From contig JAFAEQ010000050.1 of assembly GCA_023423935.1 (NCBI GenBank), positions 1-64,000 on the forward strand: a stretch of 64,000 nt of DNA, read 5' to 3'. Position 1 is the first letter of the stretch. The number at the start of each line of letters is the position of its first letter. Below, in pieces: positions 18,001 through 27,024 of the stretch. The DNA comes from Pseudomonadota bacterium (lineage in GTDB: Bacteria > Pseudomonadota > Gammaproteobacteria > Steroidobacterales > Steroidobacteraceae). The notes below the pieces were generated by a model. That model saw only the letters and a program-made list of their open reading frames with translations. It did not search any database and was not told the DNA's origin. Both the position numbers and the translations under genes were made by a program.

Positions 18001-18371
18001 AACGAGGCATAGATGAGCGAGGTGATCGTCGATCCCATGTAGCCGAAGCCCGCGCCGCGCGTGAGCAGGTCCAGATCCAGGCCGTACTTCGCCGCGTAGT
18101 ACGCGATCGGCAGACCGATCAGGAACATCAGCACCGAAAACGCGCCGATGGCCCAGGCCGCATTCGGGAATCCATACGCGATGGTGATGGCGCCGCCGAT
18201 GGCTTCGCAGGCGAGAAATGCGATCGGACCCAGTGCGGTGTTACCGACGCGGAAGGCCGATTTGCGTGCGCGATCGGCCGTGTAGCGCAGCGCGTAGTCC
18301 TCGAGCGTCTGGCTCGCCACCCACTGGTTGTACTGGCGACGCTCGCGAACGATTCGTTGTTTCGCAGTCAT
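15015..18371 (-). CDS. NCS1-type permease fused to a hybrid histidine kinase/receiver (putative urea transceptor)
   Basis: 1118 residues in five parts. Residues about 20-480: a 12-helix NCS1 nucleobase/cation symporter-like domain. About 497-534: a Cys-rich knot with Cys497, 500, 512, 520, 523, 524, 530 and 534, likely a metal-binding module. About 565-625: two further membrane helices. About 640-890: a histidine kinase with His679 (VSHEIRTPLN), Asn795 and G-boxes at 822-827 and 852-857. About 912-1030: a receiver with Asp963 and Lys1012. The C-terminal 60 residues resemble the helical tail of other hybrid kinases. Architecture parallels CbrA-type transporter kinases (which use an SSS symporter). 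Placement beside urea import and urease genes suggests urea or a urea-yielding compound as signal; that is inference. It is divergent from the porin and urt operon. Confidence 0.9.
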   Translation of the reverse strand: MTAKQRIVRERRQYNQWVASQTLEDYALRYTADRARKSAFRVGNTALGPIAFLACEAIGGAITIAYGFPNAAWAIGAFSVLMFLIGLPIAYYAAKYGLDLDLLTRGAGFGYMGSTITSLIYASFTFLLFAFEASILSMALQMLFEIPLWVAHIISSLVVIPIAIYGISMISKMQIVTQPIWLVLQFVPLIYIAWKAPHEVSAWTQYTGQQGSADGSFDFLLFGMAASVLLSLLPQIGEQVDYLRFMPHRTRKNRIGWWTAVLGTGPGWIAIGAFKLFAGSFLAFLALRHGISVKQAGEPTEMYFLAFRETVQSPTFALVLTGVFVIVCQLKINVTNAYAGSIAWSNFFSRLTHSHPGRVVWLVFNVLVALLLMQTGIFSVIESILLIYANFAAGWIGALVADLVINKPLGLSPKHIEFKRAHLYDINPVGVGALLISVVASTLAFIGLFGNVAQILSPFIALFSAFLTAPVIAWATRGRYYIARQPAGLPDGAELRCTICENTFERADVAMCPAYSGPICSLCCTLEARCRDMCKTDSRFNEQLRGFLATVLPARAAAAINTRGGQFVGLLLLFNLAIGLMLALIYHHAGFAPAQREVIGTTLWVVFLSLLVLSGIAAWIIVLAHESRRAAETESARQTTMLMDEIEAHKRTDAALQKAKEVAEAANLAKTRYIVGVSHEIRTPLNSIFGYAQLLERGIAGPSDNAVRVIRRSAEHLANLIDGLLDVSKIENGMLRLNRDKVQLVEFLDQIVDMFKLQAAAKGIDFRYERPRHLPAFVYTDQKRLRQILINLLSNAIKFTERGHASLVVRYRNQVAEFEVSDTGLGIPPEDLERVFEPFERGRAPGVRAIPGTGLGLTITKLLTQIMGGEILPRSTVGQGTTFTVRLLLSEAMHSAPEHATPGRVSDHDGPELTVLLIDDDPHHLEMVTSLLRPLRFSVVAAADGRSGLRVADDHKPQLAMIDISLPDLTGWQVAEQLRAKHPQMRIVMVSANAHEFHPGGEGSSHNAFIMKPIDMQALLDCTAQLLGLKWTYESPPAANGEITSESASTLPSHSRHHLDDLYQLGRIGHVRGIQAKLRQMEEEDSANRPFATQLRGLVANFDLKRYMNVLEAMRNHG

Positions 18372-18702
18372 TCGTTCTTCATGCCGTCGGACGGCTCCGT
18401 GTCGCGAGTCGGTTTGCCGGCCCTGTCCGGCACCGCCCGCAATTGTTTGTAGCTGTCAGAAGGCAAGCGATGTGCCAACCCGATCCTGCACAGTTCTGCA
18501 GGCTTTCGAAACCTCGCCGCTGCTTTTCGGTGCGTGATTTTTTACGCCTGCACTGGACTAGGTCAGTGCGTCGGCCGCTACGTCAAATGACTCAGTGGGG
18601 TACGTCAAACGCCCCGTATGCGCAGGGGTACCTCCTCCGTAGCGTGACGACCAGCGGGTTCGACAACAAATCACTGGCCACACACGAAAGGAAAATCGAT
18701 CC
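18372..18702. promoter_or_regulatory. Divergent control region between permease-kinase and porin/urt operon
   Basis: 331 bp with no coding frame of merit. Two direct repeats TACGTCAAA occur at 18579-18587 and 18601-18609, 22 bp apart (about two helical turns), followed by a GC-rich inverted repeat CCCC-N9-GGGG (18612-18628). These are candidate sites for the neighbouring LuxR-type regulator. I did not find a convincing sigma-54 GG-N10-GC promoter. AAAGGA sits before the porin ATG. Confidence 0.5.
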
Positions 18703-19782
18703 ATGTCCCAGACAACACTCAAGCAACGCAGATTCCAGGCGATGCTCGCGACGGGTGTCGCGTTGATCACGATGCCACCCGGTGGTGCGTTTGCAGCCGA
18801 GCTCAACCTTCCCCCCATCACGGTGGGTGCCGGGGTTCGCACCAGCTTTACTCATGTCGATCCCGATAACAGCGACGTTGATATCGATGACTTCACTCTC
18901 AACAGCGCCCGCATCTACATCAGCGGCGGTGTCACCGAGAACATCAGCCTGATGCTCAATACCGAGTACGACGCGAATGGCGTTGCGGGACGTCGCAGCG
19001 TCGATGTGATCGACGCCGTCGCGCAGTTCTCCTTCTCCGATCAGTTCAACGTCTGGGTCGGGCGCTTCCTGCCGCCCAGCGATCGGGCCAATCTCTACGG
19101 GCCGTACTACGCAAGCAACTGGGGCGTGTTCATCGATGGCGTGCAGGACGGCTATGTCTTCGAAACACAGGGGCGCGACGATGGCGTCATGTACTGGGGA
19201 CAGTTCGGCATCGCCAAGGTGTCCTTCGGCGTATTCGACTCGCCGCAAACGCGTGGCAGCTCGGAAGTGATCTACGCCGGTCGAGTGCAACTCGATTTCT
19301 GGGATGCCGAGAACGGTTACTACCTGAACGGCTCGTACTACGGCGAGAAGGATCTGCTCGCAGTCGGCGTTGCCGGCCAGAAGATCGGCGGCAGCACGAG
19401 TGTCACAGGCGATTTTCTGCTCGAGAAGAAGCTCGGCAGCGGCGGCGTCGTGACGGTCGAAGCGGAAATCGCGGACTACGAGACGCCGCAGGGTTACGTC
19501 GGCGGTCCGCCGACCAATGCCGATAGCGATGGCTACTACGTCCTCGGCGCGTACCTATTTCCGCAGGTCATCGGCTTCGGCAAGTTCCAGGCACTCGCCA
19601 AGTATGGCGAGTCGACCTACAAGCTGCTGAGCGGCGATGAGGATCTGAAGACGCTCGAGGTCAATCTCAACTACATCATCAAAGCCCAGAACGCACGCAT
19701 TCAGCTGTTCTACATCGACCAGGACCGCGCTTTCGGCAGCGGCGGCAAGCAAATGGGTCTTGGTCTTCAAGTTCAGATCTGA
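18703..19782 (+). CDS. Outer-membrane porin of the urea operon
   Basis: 359 residues with a signal peptide ending near AFA-AE (about residue 31). The mature part alternates polar and hydrophobic residues with many aromatic girdle positions and ends LGLQVQI, consistent with a beta-barrel. A short-chain amide/urea porin, FmdC, is described upstream of a related ABC transporter in Methylophilus; this gene occupies the same position (24 bp before urtA), so passage of urea across the outer membrane is a reasonable inference. Homology to FmdC itself was not tested. Confidence 0.75.
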   Translation: MSQTTLKQRRFQAMLATGVALITMPPGGAFAAELNLPPITVGAGVRTSFTHVDPDNSDVDIDDFTLNSARIYISGGVTENISLMLNTEYDANGVAGRRSVDVIDAVAQFSFSDQFNVWVGRFLPPSDRANLYGPYYASNWGVFIDGVQDGYVFETQGRDDGVMYWGQFGIAKVSFGVFDSPQTRGSSEVIYAGRVQLDFWDAENGYYLNGSYYGEKDLLAVGVAGQKIGGSTSVTGDFLLEKKLGSGGVVTVEAEIADYETPQGYVGGPPTNADSDGYYVLGAYLFPQVIGFGKFQALAKYGESTYKLLSGDEDLKTLEVNLNYIIKAQNARIQLFYIDQDRAFGSGGKQMGLGLQVQI

Positions 19783-19806
19783 TCATCCACGAGAGAGGAC
19801 ACACCT

Positions 19807-21099
19807 ATGTTGAAGCGCAAACACATCGCGGGCCTGGCAAAGCTCGCGGCCGCCGTCGCGATGATCGCAGCGAGTGCGGCCCACGCAGCAGACACGATCA
19901 AGGTCGGCGTGCTGCATTCGTTGTCCGGAACCATGGCGATTTCGGAAACGACACTTAAGGACACCGTGCTCATGATGATCGATGAGCAGAACAAGAAGGG
20001 CGGCTTGCTCGGCAAGAAGCTCGAGGCGGTCGTGGTGGATCCGGCTTCCAACTGGCCGTTGTTCGCCGAAAAGGCCGAACAGTTGCTGGTGAAGGACAAA
20101 GTCGCCGTCGTGTTCGGTTGCTGGACTTCCGTCTCCCGCAAGTCCGTGCTGCCGGTGTTCGAGAAGAACAATGGCCTGCTGTTCTATCCGGTGCAGTACG
20201 AAGGCGAGGAGTCTTCCAAGAACGTGTTCTACACGGGTGCGGCTCCCAATCAGCAGGCGATCCCCGCCGTCGACTATCTGATGAAGGACATCGGCGTGAA
20301 GCGCTGGGTGCTCGCCGGCACCGACTATGTCTATCCGCGCACGACCAACAAGATCCTCGAGGCCTACCTCAAGGCGAAGGGCGTGAAGGACGAAGACATC
20401 ATGATCAACTACACGCAGTTCGGTCATTCGGACTGGCAGAGCATCGTTGCGGACATCAAGAAGTTCGGCTCTGCAGGCAAGAAGACGGCGGTCGTCTCCA
20501 CGATCAACGGCGATGCCAACGTGCCGTTCTACAAGGAGCTCGGCAACCAGAAGATCTCGGCGGAGGACATCCCGGTCGTCGCGTTCTCGGTCGGTGAGGA
20601 AGAACTTTCAGGCATCGACACCAAGCCGCTGGTCGGCCATCTCGCCGCCTGGAACTACTTCCAGTCGGTCGACACGCCGGCGAACGCCGCCTTCATCAAG
20701 CAATGGAAGGCGTACACGAAGAATCCGAAGCGTGTGACCAACGATCCCATGGAGGCGCATGTGATCGGCTTCAACATGTGGGTCAAGGCCGTGGAGAAGG
20801 CGAAGACCACGGACGTCAACAAGGTGACGGACGCAATGATCGGCATCGAGGTCCCGAATCTCACCGGCGGCACTGCGAAGATGCTCCCGAACCATCACCT
20901 GACCAAGCCTGTGCTCATCGGCGAGATCCGCGCCGACGGTCAGTTCGACACGGTGTGGCAGACCGATGGTCTGGTCCCGGGAGATGCATGGTCGGACTTC
21001 CTGCCGGGCAGCAAGGACATCGAAGCTGACTGGGTGACGCTCAAGTGCGGCAACTACAACACCAAGACGAAGAAGTGCTCCGGCCAGAACTACGAATAA
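19807..21099 (+). CDS. urtA: Urea ABC transporter, periplasmic urea-binding protein
   Basis: 430-residue solute-binding protein of the branched-chain amino acid/amide class, delivering urea to UrtBC. A Sec signal peptide (cleavage near AHA-AD, about residue 27) precedes the DTIKVGVLHSLSGTMAISE opening that typifies UrtA. The C-terminus carries DWVTLKCGNYNTK-type residues usual for the family. Ribosome site GAGAGGA before the ATG. It is second in the porin-urtABCDE run. A perfect 11-bp hairpin follows the stop and may stabilise this abundant transcript. Confidence 0.95.
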   Translation: MLKRKHIAGLAKLAAAVAMIAASAAHAADTIKVGVLHSLSGTMAISETTLKDTVLMMIDEQNKKGGLLGKKLEAVVVDPASNWPLFAEKAEQLLVKDKVAVVFGCWTSVSRKSVLPVFEKNNGLLFYPVQYEGEESSKNVFYTGAAPNQQAIPAVDYLMKDIGVKRWVLAGTDYVYPRTTNKILEAYLKAKGVKDEDIMINYTQFGHSDWQSIVADIKKFGSAGKKTAVVSTINGDANVPFYKELGNQKISAEDIPVVAFSVGEEELSGIDTKPLVGHLAAWNYFQSVDTPANAAFIKQWKAYTKNPKRVTNDPMEAHVIGFNMWVKAVEKAKTTDVNKVTDAMIGIEVPNLTGGTAKMLPNHHLTKPVLIGEIRADGQFDTVWQTDGLVPGDAWSDFLPGSKDIEADWVTLKCGNYNTKTKKCSGQNYE

Positions 21100-21129
21100 C
21101 GAGACCGAAGAAACTGTGACTCGCGTGAT

Positions 21130-21155
21130 GCGGTCCCGGGATTCCCCGGGACCGC
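21130..21155 (+). promoter_or_regulatory. Intercistronic hairpin between urtA and urtB
   Basis: Perfect 11-bp stem GCGGTCCCGGG / CCCGGGACCGC around loop ATTC, with no U-run afterwards. The placement after a binding-protein gene suits a 3' mRNA stabiliser or partial transcription block that keeps UrtA in excess over the membrane subunits. Confidence 0.7.
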
Positions 21156-21186
21156 CTCTCACGGCAGCACCGGCCCGCTGGAATGA

Positions 21187-22872
21187 ATGATGCAGGCGAG
21201 CCGGAGCGACCAACGACGGAGCCGTGCCTGGATGAGATCGGCGATGCGACGATTCGTGAAATGTATTCTGGCGCTGTTGCTGCTGGCTTCGGCCGCGCAG
21301 ATTGCGTCCGCCGCCGACGATGCCGGCTTTGAAGCAGCGCTTGCTGCGCTTGCATCATCCAGCTTCAAGGACAAACAGGACGCCGTAATCGCCGTGGCGG
21401 CGACACGCCATCCGAATGCCCGAGCGGTGCTCGCGGCACTGCTCGAAGGCAATCTCTACTATCGACGTGAAGACAGGAAGGTCTTCATCGTCGCAGCGAA
21501 CGACGCCTCGTTCGCACTCACCGATCCGGTCAGCATGACAGCAACCGGAGCGGGCACGAGCGAGGACTTCGCGAAGATCACTACGAACAACCAGCTGCGC
21601 AAGGCACTCAAAGGTGCGATCGCGGGCTTCGATCTGTCGAACCCCGACGCTTCGGTGCGACTCGCGGCCGTCACCGAGATGATGCGCTCGCTCGATGAAG
21701 ACTCGATTGCGATTCTGCGCGAGCGGGCGGCAGACGAAACCGACAGCCGCGTAAGGAGCGCAATCGCCACCGGCCTTGCGCTCGCCGACCTCGACAGCAC
21801 CGATGCCGAGGCGCGTCTGGCTGCTGTCGAAGCACTGAAAGGAAATCTGAGTCCCGACGTGTACAACCGGGTCAAGGCGATTGCGACCGCGAGTGAGGAC
21901 GGCACGTACGCCGAGACGGACCCAAGGGTGCGTAGCGCCGCAGCAGCTACGGCCCGCCATATCGAGAGCTCGCGCGAGTTCTACGGCACCATCGAGACGT
22001 TGTTCTTCGGCCTGAGTCTAGGCTCGGTGCTCGTGCTCGCGGCGATTGGCCTGGCCATCACCTTCGGCGTCATGGGTGTCATCAACATGGCGCACGGCGA
22101 GCTGATGATGCTGGGCGCCTACACCACGTATGTGATGCAACTGCTCATGCCCTCGCACATCGGCGCATCGATCGTCATTGCGATTCCAATGGCCTTTCTC
22201 GTATCCGGGGCGGTAGGCGTATTGATCGAGCGCGGCGTCGTGCGCTTTCTGTATGGCCGGCCGCTCGAGACGCTGCTTGCGACCTTCGGCATCAGCCTGA
22301 TCCTGCAACAGATCGTGCGGGACATCTTTACCGCGAATAATCGGCCGGTCGAGACGCCGCAATGGATGGCGGGTTCGTGGCAGATCAATGAAGCACTCTC
22401 GATCACCTACAACCGTCTCTATGTGGTGCTGTTCACGATGTTCGTCTTCGCCATTCTGCTGGTCGTGCTCAAGAAGACGACGCTCGGTCTTAAAGTGCGC
22501 GCCGTCGCGCAGAATCGTGCGATGGCCAAATCGATGGGTGTGCGAACCGAATGGGTCGATGCACTCACGTTCGGTCTGGGTTCCGGCATCGCAGGTGTGG
22601 CGGGCGTCGCGCTCAGTCAGCTCACGAACGTCGGTCCGAATCTTGGGCAGCAATACATAATCGACTCGTTCATGGTGGTTGTGTTCGGCGGGGTGGCGAG
22701 TCTGTGGGGCACGCTCATCAGCGGCATGTCCCTCGGCGTCGTGAACAAGTTGCTGGAGCCGTCCGCTGGTGCGGTGCTGGCGAAGATCCTGGTACTGATC
22801 GCGCTGATTCTGTTCATTCAGCGTCGACCCCGCGGACTCTTTCCGCAGAAGGGTCGGGCGGCGGAGGCTTGA
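21187..22872 (+). CDS. urtB: Urea ABC transporter permease UrtB
   Basis: 561 residues. A signal-like hydrophobic segment (CILALLLLASAAQIASA) and a roughly 240-residue helical repeat-like extracytoplasmic region precede the LIV-II type permease (about residues 265-555, eight or so helices, with NMAHGELMMLGAYTTYV). This long N-terminal extension is normal for UrtB but absent from LivH. An ATG at 21232 with GGAG upstream is an alternative start that would begin right at the signal peptide. It forms the channel with UrtC; the stop is followed 2 bp later by urtC. Confidence 0.93.
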   Translation: MMQASRSDQRRSRAWMRSAMRRFVKCILALLLLASAAQIASAADDAGFEAALAALASSSFKDKQDAVIAVAATRHPNARAVLAALLEGNLYYRREDRKVFIVAANDASFALTDPVSMTATGAGTSEDFAKITTNNQLRKALKGAIAGFDLSNPDASVRLAAVTEMMRSLDEDSIAILRERAADETDSRVRSAIATGLALADLDSTDAEARLAAVEALKGNLSPDVYNRVKAIATASEDGTYAETDPRVRSAAAATARHIESSREFYGTIETLFFGLSLGSVLVLAAIGLAITFGVMGVINMAHGELMMLGAYTTYVMQLLMPSHIGASIVIAIPMAFLVSGAVGVLIERGVVRFLYGRPLETLLATFGISLILQQIVRDIFTANNRPVETPQWMAGSWQINEALSITYNRLYVVLFTMFVFAILLVVLKKTTLGLKVRAVAQNRAMAKSMGVRTEWVDALTFGLGSGIAGVAGVALSQLTNVGPNLGQQYIIDSFMVVVFGGVASLWGTLISGMSLGVVNKLLEPSAGAVLAKILVLIALILFIQRRPRGLFPQKGRAAEA

Positions 22873-22874
22873 GC

Positions 22875-24004
22875 ATGGATACGGTGCGTCCGCTTTCAGC
22901 ACAGCTGCTCGGCGATCGGGGCTCGAAGATCTTTCTCGTGGTACTGCTCGCAACGGCGGTCATCGTGCCGCTGCTCCATTTGGCCTTCGATGCGGACTCC
23001 TCGCTGCACTTGAGCACGTACACGATGACGCTCATCGGCAAGTACATGACGTACGCATTGCTGGCCGTCGCCGTGGATCTCGTATGGGGTTACTGCGGCA
23101 TCCTGAGCCTGGGCCACGCAGCCTTCTTCGCGCTCGGCGGCTATTCGATGGGCATGTATCTGATGCGACAGATCGGTCCGCGCGGCATGTACGGCGATCC
23201 TGTTCTGCCGGATTTCATGGTGTTCCTGAACTACAAGGAGCTTCCCTGGTTCTGGCATGGTTTCGATATGTTCTGGTATGCGGCCGTGATGGTCGTCCTG
23301 GTGCCGGGACTGCTGGCGTTGCTGTTCGGCTGGCTGGCCTTCCGTTCGCGCGTGACCGGTGTGTATCTGTCGATCATCACCCAGGCGTTGACCTTCGCGC
23401 TGATGCTCGCGTTCTTCCGCAACGACATGGGGTTTGGCGGCAACAACGGGCTGACGGACTTCAAGGACATCCTGGGATTTCCCATCAATGCATCCGGTAC
23501 GCGTGTGGGACTGTTCCTGGCTTCGGCGGCGATGCTGGGGCTCGGTTACTTCGCTTGCCGCTACATCACGTTGTCGCGTGCCGGTCGCGTGATCCAGTCG
23601 ATTCGCGATGCCGAAAGTCGCGCGCGTTTCATCGGCTATCGCGTCGAATCGTACAAGCTCTGGGTGTTCGCCTTCAGCGCCGTGCTCGCCGGCATCGCCG
23701 GCGCGTTGTACGTGCCGCAGGTCGGCATCATCAATCCGAGCGAGTTCCAGCCGATCAACTCCATCGAAATCGTGATTTGGGTGGCCGTGGGAGGACGCGG
23801 CACGCTGTACGGCGCGGTGGCGGGTGCAGTGCTCGTCAACTATGCGAGGAGCTACTTCACCGCCGCCGTGCCGGAGTTCTGGCTGTATGCGCTCGGGGCA
23901 CTGTTCGTGCTCGTCACCCTGTTCCTGCCGCGCGGCGTGGTCGGCCTGGTCGAACGAATCGGGAGCCGACGGGCGAAGGCGCTCTCCCCCGAAGCGGTGA
24001 ATGC

Positions 24005-24008
<4 letters not shown>
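22875..24008 (+). CDS. urtC: Urea ABC transporter permease UrtC
   Basis: 377-residue LivM-type permease with about nine membrane helices. Landmarks are LAVAVDLVWGYCGILSLGHAAFF near the N-terminus, the cytosolic EAA-like loop VIQSIRDAESRARFIGYRVE that docks on the ATPases, and VGGRGTLYGAVAG near the end. The start ATG at 22875 was chosen because it lies 2 bp after the urtB stop. The end overlaps the urtD start by 4 bp (ATGA). Confidence 0.94.
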
Positions 24009-24832
<824 letters not shown>

Positions 24833-24843
24833 GCAGCAAGTAA

Positions 24844-25004
24844 ATGAGTAATGAGCAATGAGTAGTGAGCAATGAGTAGTGAGCAATGAAGAGTGAGGAA
24901 TGAGAAATGAGGAATGAGACGCGACGGGAATGGGTATGGGGAATCGGGGACGCGCAGCGGTGCATTGTTCCTGCATTACTCATTGCTCACTGCTAATTAC
25001 TCAT
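24844..25004. repeat. Inverted heptad-repeat element between urtD and urtE
   Basis: Eleven consecutive 7-nt units of the type ATGAGTA/GTGAGCA/ATGAGGA (24844-24920), then a GGGAATGGG-like G-rich stretch, then five complementary heptads (24970-25004). The arms can fold into a long imperfect hairpin. Similar heptad arrays (ATGAGYA and GGGAATC types) are typical intergenic repeats in Xanthomonadaceae-like genomes. It ends 12 nt before the urtE start. Confidence 0.9.
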
Positions 25005-25015
25005 TGAGAGAAGCA

Positions 25016-25711
25016 ATGCTTCGAATCTCCTCGCTCAACCAATTCTACGGCGGCAGTCACATTCTCTGGGATGTGGAGATGTCGGTGCCGACGGGGTCGT
25101 GTACCTGTCTCATGGGACGCAATGGGATGGGGAAGACGACGCTGTTGAAATGCATCATGGGGTTGTTGCCGACGGTGTCGGGCGAGCTGCTGTACGAGGG
25201 GGAGGATCTGCGCAAGCTGCCGGCGGATCGGCGCGCGCGACTAGGGATCGGGTATGTGCCGCAAGGGCGTGAAATCTTCTCGCAGCTCACCGTCGAGGAG
25301 AATCTGCGGATCGGGTTGTCGGCGAGCCGCAGCAAGTTGAAGGAGATCCCGGAATCCATCTTCACGATGTTTCCAGTGCTGAAGAAGATGCTGCGTCGGC
25401 GTGGTGGAGATCTGTCCGGCGGGCAGCAACAACAGCTCGCGATCGGAAGGGCGATGGTGCTCGAGCCGAAGCTGCTGATCCTCGACGAACCGACCGAAGG
25501 CATTCAACCCAACATCGTTCATGAGATCGGCGATATCATCCTGCGCCTCAACAAAGAGGCGAACCTGACCGTGCTGCTCGTCGAACAGAAACTGCCGTTC
25601 GCGCGTCGCGTCGCGAGTGAATTTCGGATCATCGACAAGGGACGTATCGTTGCTGCGGACAAGATCGGCGGGCTCACCGACGATCTCGTCCGTCATCATC
25701 TGACGGTCTGA
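25016..25711 (+). CDS. urtE: Urea ABC transporter ATPase UrtE
   Basis: 231-residue LivF-type ATPase with Walker A GRNGMGKTT, signature LSGGQQQQLAIGRA, Walker B LLILDEPTEGIQPN and H-loop LVEQKL. The start at 25016 (MLRISSLNQFYGG) matches the family. The frame runs upstream to 24914, but that extension is translated heptad repeat. The ribosome site GAGAGAAG lies at the very edge of the repeat. It is followed 7 bp later by the GTG start of ureD, linking transport and urease genes. Confidence 0.95.
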   Translation: MLRISSLNQFYGGSHILWDVEMSVPTGSCTCLMGRNGMGKTTLLKCIMGLLPTVSGELLYEGEDLRKLPADRRARLGIGYVPQGREIFSQLTVEENLRIGLSASRSKLKEIPESIFTMFPVLKKMLRRRGGDLSGGQQQQLAIGRAMVLEPKLLILDEPTEGIQPNIVHEIGDIILRLNKEANLTVLLVEQKLPFARRVASEFRIIDKGRIVAADKIGGLTDDLVRHHLTV

Positions 25712-25718
25712 TCGCTTC

Positions 25719-26552
25719 GTGAACACGGTCGCCACCGACTCGGGCGAGCAGGGCTGGCGAGCGCGCCTGCAGCTCGAGTACTCGGAGCGTGAGCGGCGCA
25801 CCTATCTTTCCAGTCGCTCGCACATCGGCCCGCTGGTCGTACAACGAGCGTTTCATCCCGAGGGCGATACGTGCCACACGTACATCGTGCATCCGCCGGG
25901 CGGCATCGTCGGCGGCGATGAGTTGCGTCTCGAGGCAAAGGCGAACGTGGGCACGCAGGTGTTGCTCACGACTCCTGCGGCAACGAAGTTCTATCGTTCG
26001 GCCGGTCCATGGGCACATCTCACTCAGATCGCCGAGGTGGAGCACGCGCAGCTCGAATGGCTTCCCCAGGAGACGATCTTCTACCCGGGATCGCGTGTGC
26101 AGAGCGCAACGCGCGTCATGCTGCGCGGGGACTCGCCGCACTTCATCGGCTGGGAGATCCCATGCCTGGGGCTACCTGCACGCGAGCAGGCGTTCGATTG
26201 CGGTGAGTTGCGGCTCGACTTCGAGCTCTGGAGGGACGAGCTGCCATTGTTCATCGATAGAATGCGATTGAGCGGTGACAGTCTGGCCCGCAAGGCACCA
26301 TGGGGGCTCGGAGGATTCGAAGCGCTGGGGACCTTGCTGGCCTATCCGGCCACGAAGGCTCACGTGGAATCGTGTCGCGGGATCTCCTGCGATCTCGAAA
26401 CAGCGGTGACACTCGTCGACAATGTGCTCGTATGCCGTGCGCTGGCTTCGCAGGCCGAGCCGATCAAGCAATGGTTCATCGCGCTCTGGCGCGAACTGCG
26501 ACCCCAACTGCTCGGCCGCGCGGCTCACCTGCCGCGCATCTGGGCGACCTGA
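25719..26552 (+). CDS. ureD: Urease accessory protein UreD (UreH)
   Basis: 277-residue scaffold that binds apo-urease and, with UreF and UreG, forms the nickel-activation complex. Family features are visible: VVQRAFHPEG near the N-terminus, HPPGGIVGGDELRLE, and LLTTPAATKFYRS. The start is GTG at 25719. It is first of the ureDABCEF run. The LPQETIFYPGSR segment is also conserved in UreD. Confidence 0.95.
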   Translation: MNTVATDSGEQGWRARLQLEYSERERRTYLSSRSHIGPLVVQRAFHPEGDTCHTYIVHPPGGIVGGDELRLEAKANVGTQVLLTTPAATKFYRSAGPWAHLTQIAEVEHAQLEWLPQETIFYPGSRVQSATRVMLRGDSPHFIGWEIPCLGLPAREQAFDCGELRLDFELWRDELPLFIDRMRLSGDSLARKAPWGLGGFEALGTLLAYPATKAHVESCRGISCDLETAVTLVDNVLVCRALASQAEPIKQWFIALWRELRPQLLGRAAHLPRIWAT

Positions 26553-26568
26553 CAACGAGAATCGAACG

Positions 26569-26871
26569 ATGGAATTGAGTCCCCGCGAAAAAGACAAGCT
26601 GCTGATCTTCACGGCGGCGCTGCTGGCAGAGCGTCGCAAGGCGCGTGGTGTGAAGCTCAACTATCCCGAAGCCATAGCACTGATCTCTGCCTCCATCATG
26701 GAAGGCGCCCGCGACGGCCGCTCCGTCGCCGAGCTCATGAGCTACGGCGCCACGATCCTCAGTCGCGACGATGTGATGGAAGGCGTCCCGGAAATGATTC
26801 CCGAAGTGCAGGTCGAAGCGACCTTCCCGGACGGCACGAAACTCGTGACGGTTCACCATCCGATTCCATGA
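26569..26871 (+). CDS. ureA: Urease gamma subunit
   Basis: 100-residue small subunit, standard length. MELSPREKDKLLIFTAALLA at the start and HHPIP at the end are characteristic. It assembles with beta and alpha into the (alpha-beta-gamma)3 urease core. It sits 16 bp after ureD. An inverted CGCAAAGA-type repeat separates it from ureB, which is normally adjacent. Confidence 0.97.
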   Translation: MELSPREKDKLLIFTAALLAERRKARGVKLNYPEAIALISASIMEGARDGRSVAELMSYGATILSRDDVMEGVPEMIPEVQVEATFPDGTKLVTVHHPIP

Positions 26872-26880
26872 AGAGGAGGA

Positions 26881-27024
26881 GCCGCAAAGACCGCATAAAA
26901 GAAAAATGGCTGGAGTCGGGCGGGGAGAAGCCTGTGATGGAAGGCGCCCCGGATATTTAGCTGCGGTTGTACTCTCAAGTTCGGCGTTCCCAATACTCAT
27001 CGTCCTTTATGCGGTCTTTGCGGC
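26881..27024. repeat. Inverted CGCAAAGA-type repeat between ureA and ureB
   Basis: GCCGCAAAGACCGCATAAAA (26881-26900) faces its inverted copy at 27005-27024. The arms are nearly identical to those after ureG (13958-14092), while the roughly 100-bp interior is different. It begins 9 nt after the ureA stop and ends 21 nt before ureB. Confidence 0.82.

Noticed and set aside
18421..18460. Possible sigma-54 promoter before the porin
   Set aside because: GG and GC elements do not have the required 10-bp spacing followed by GC.
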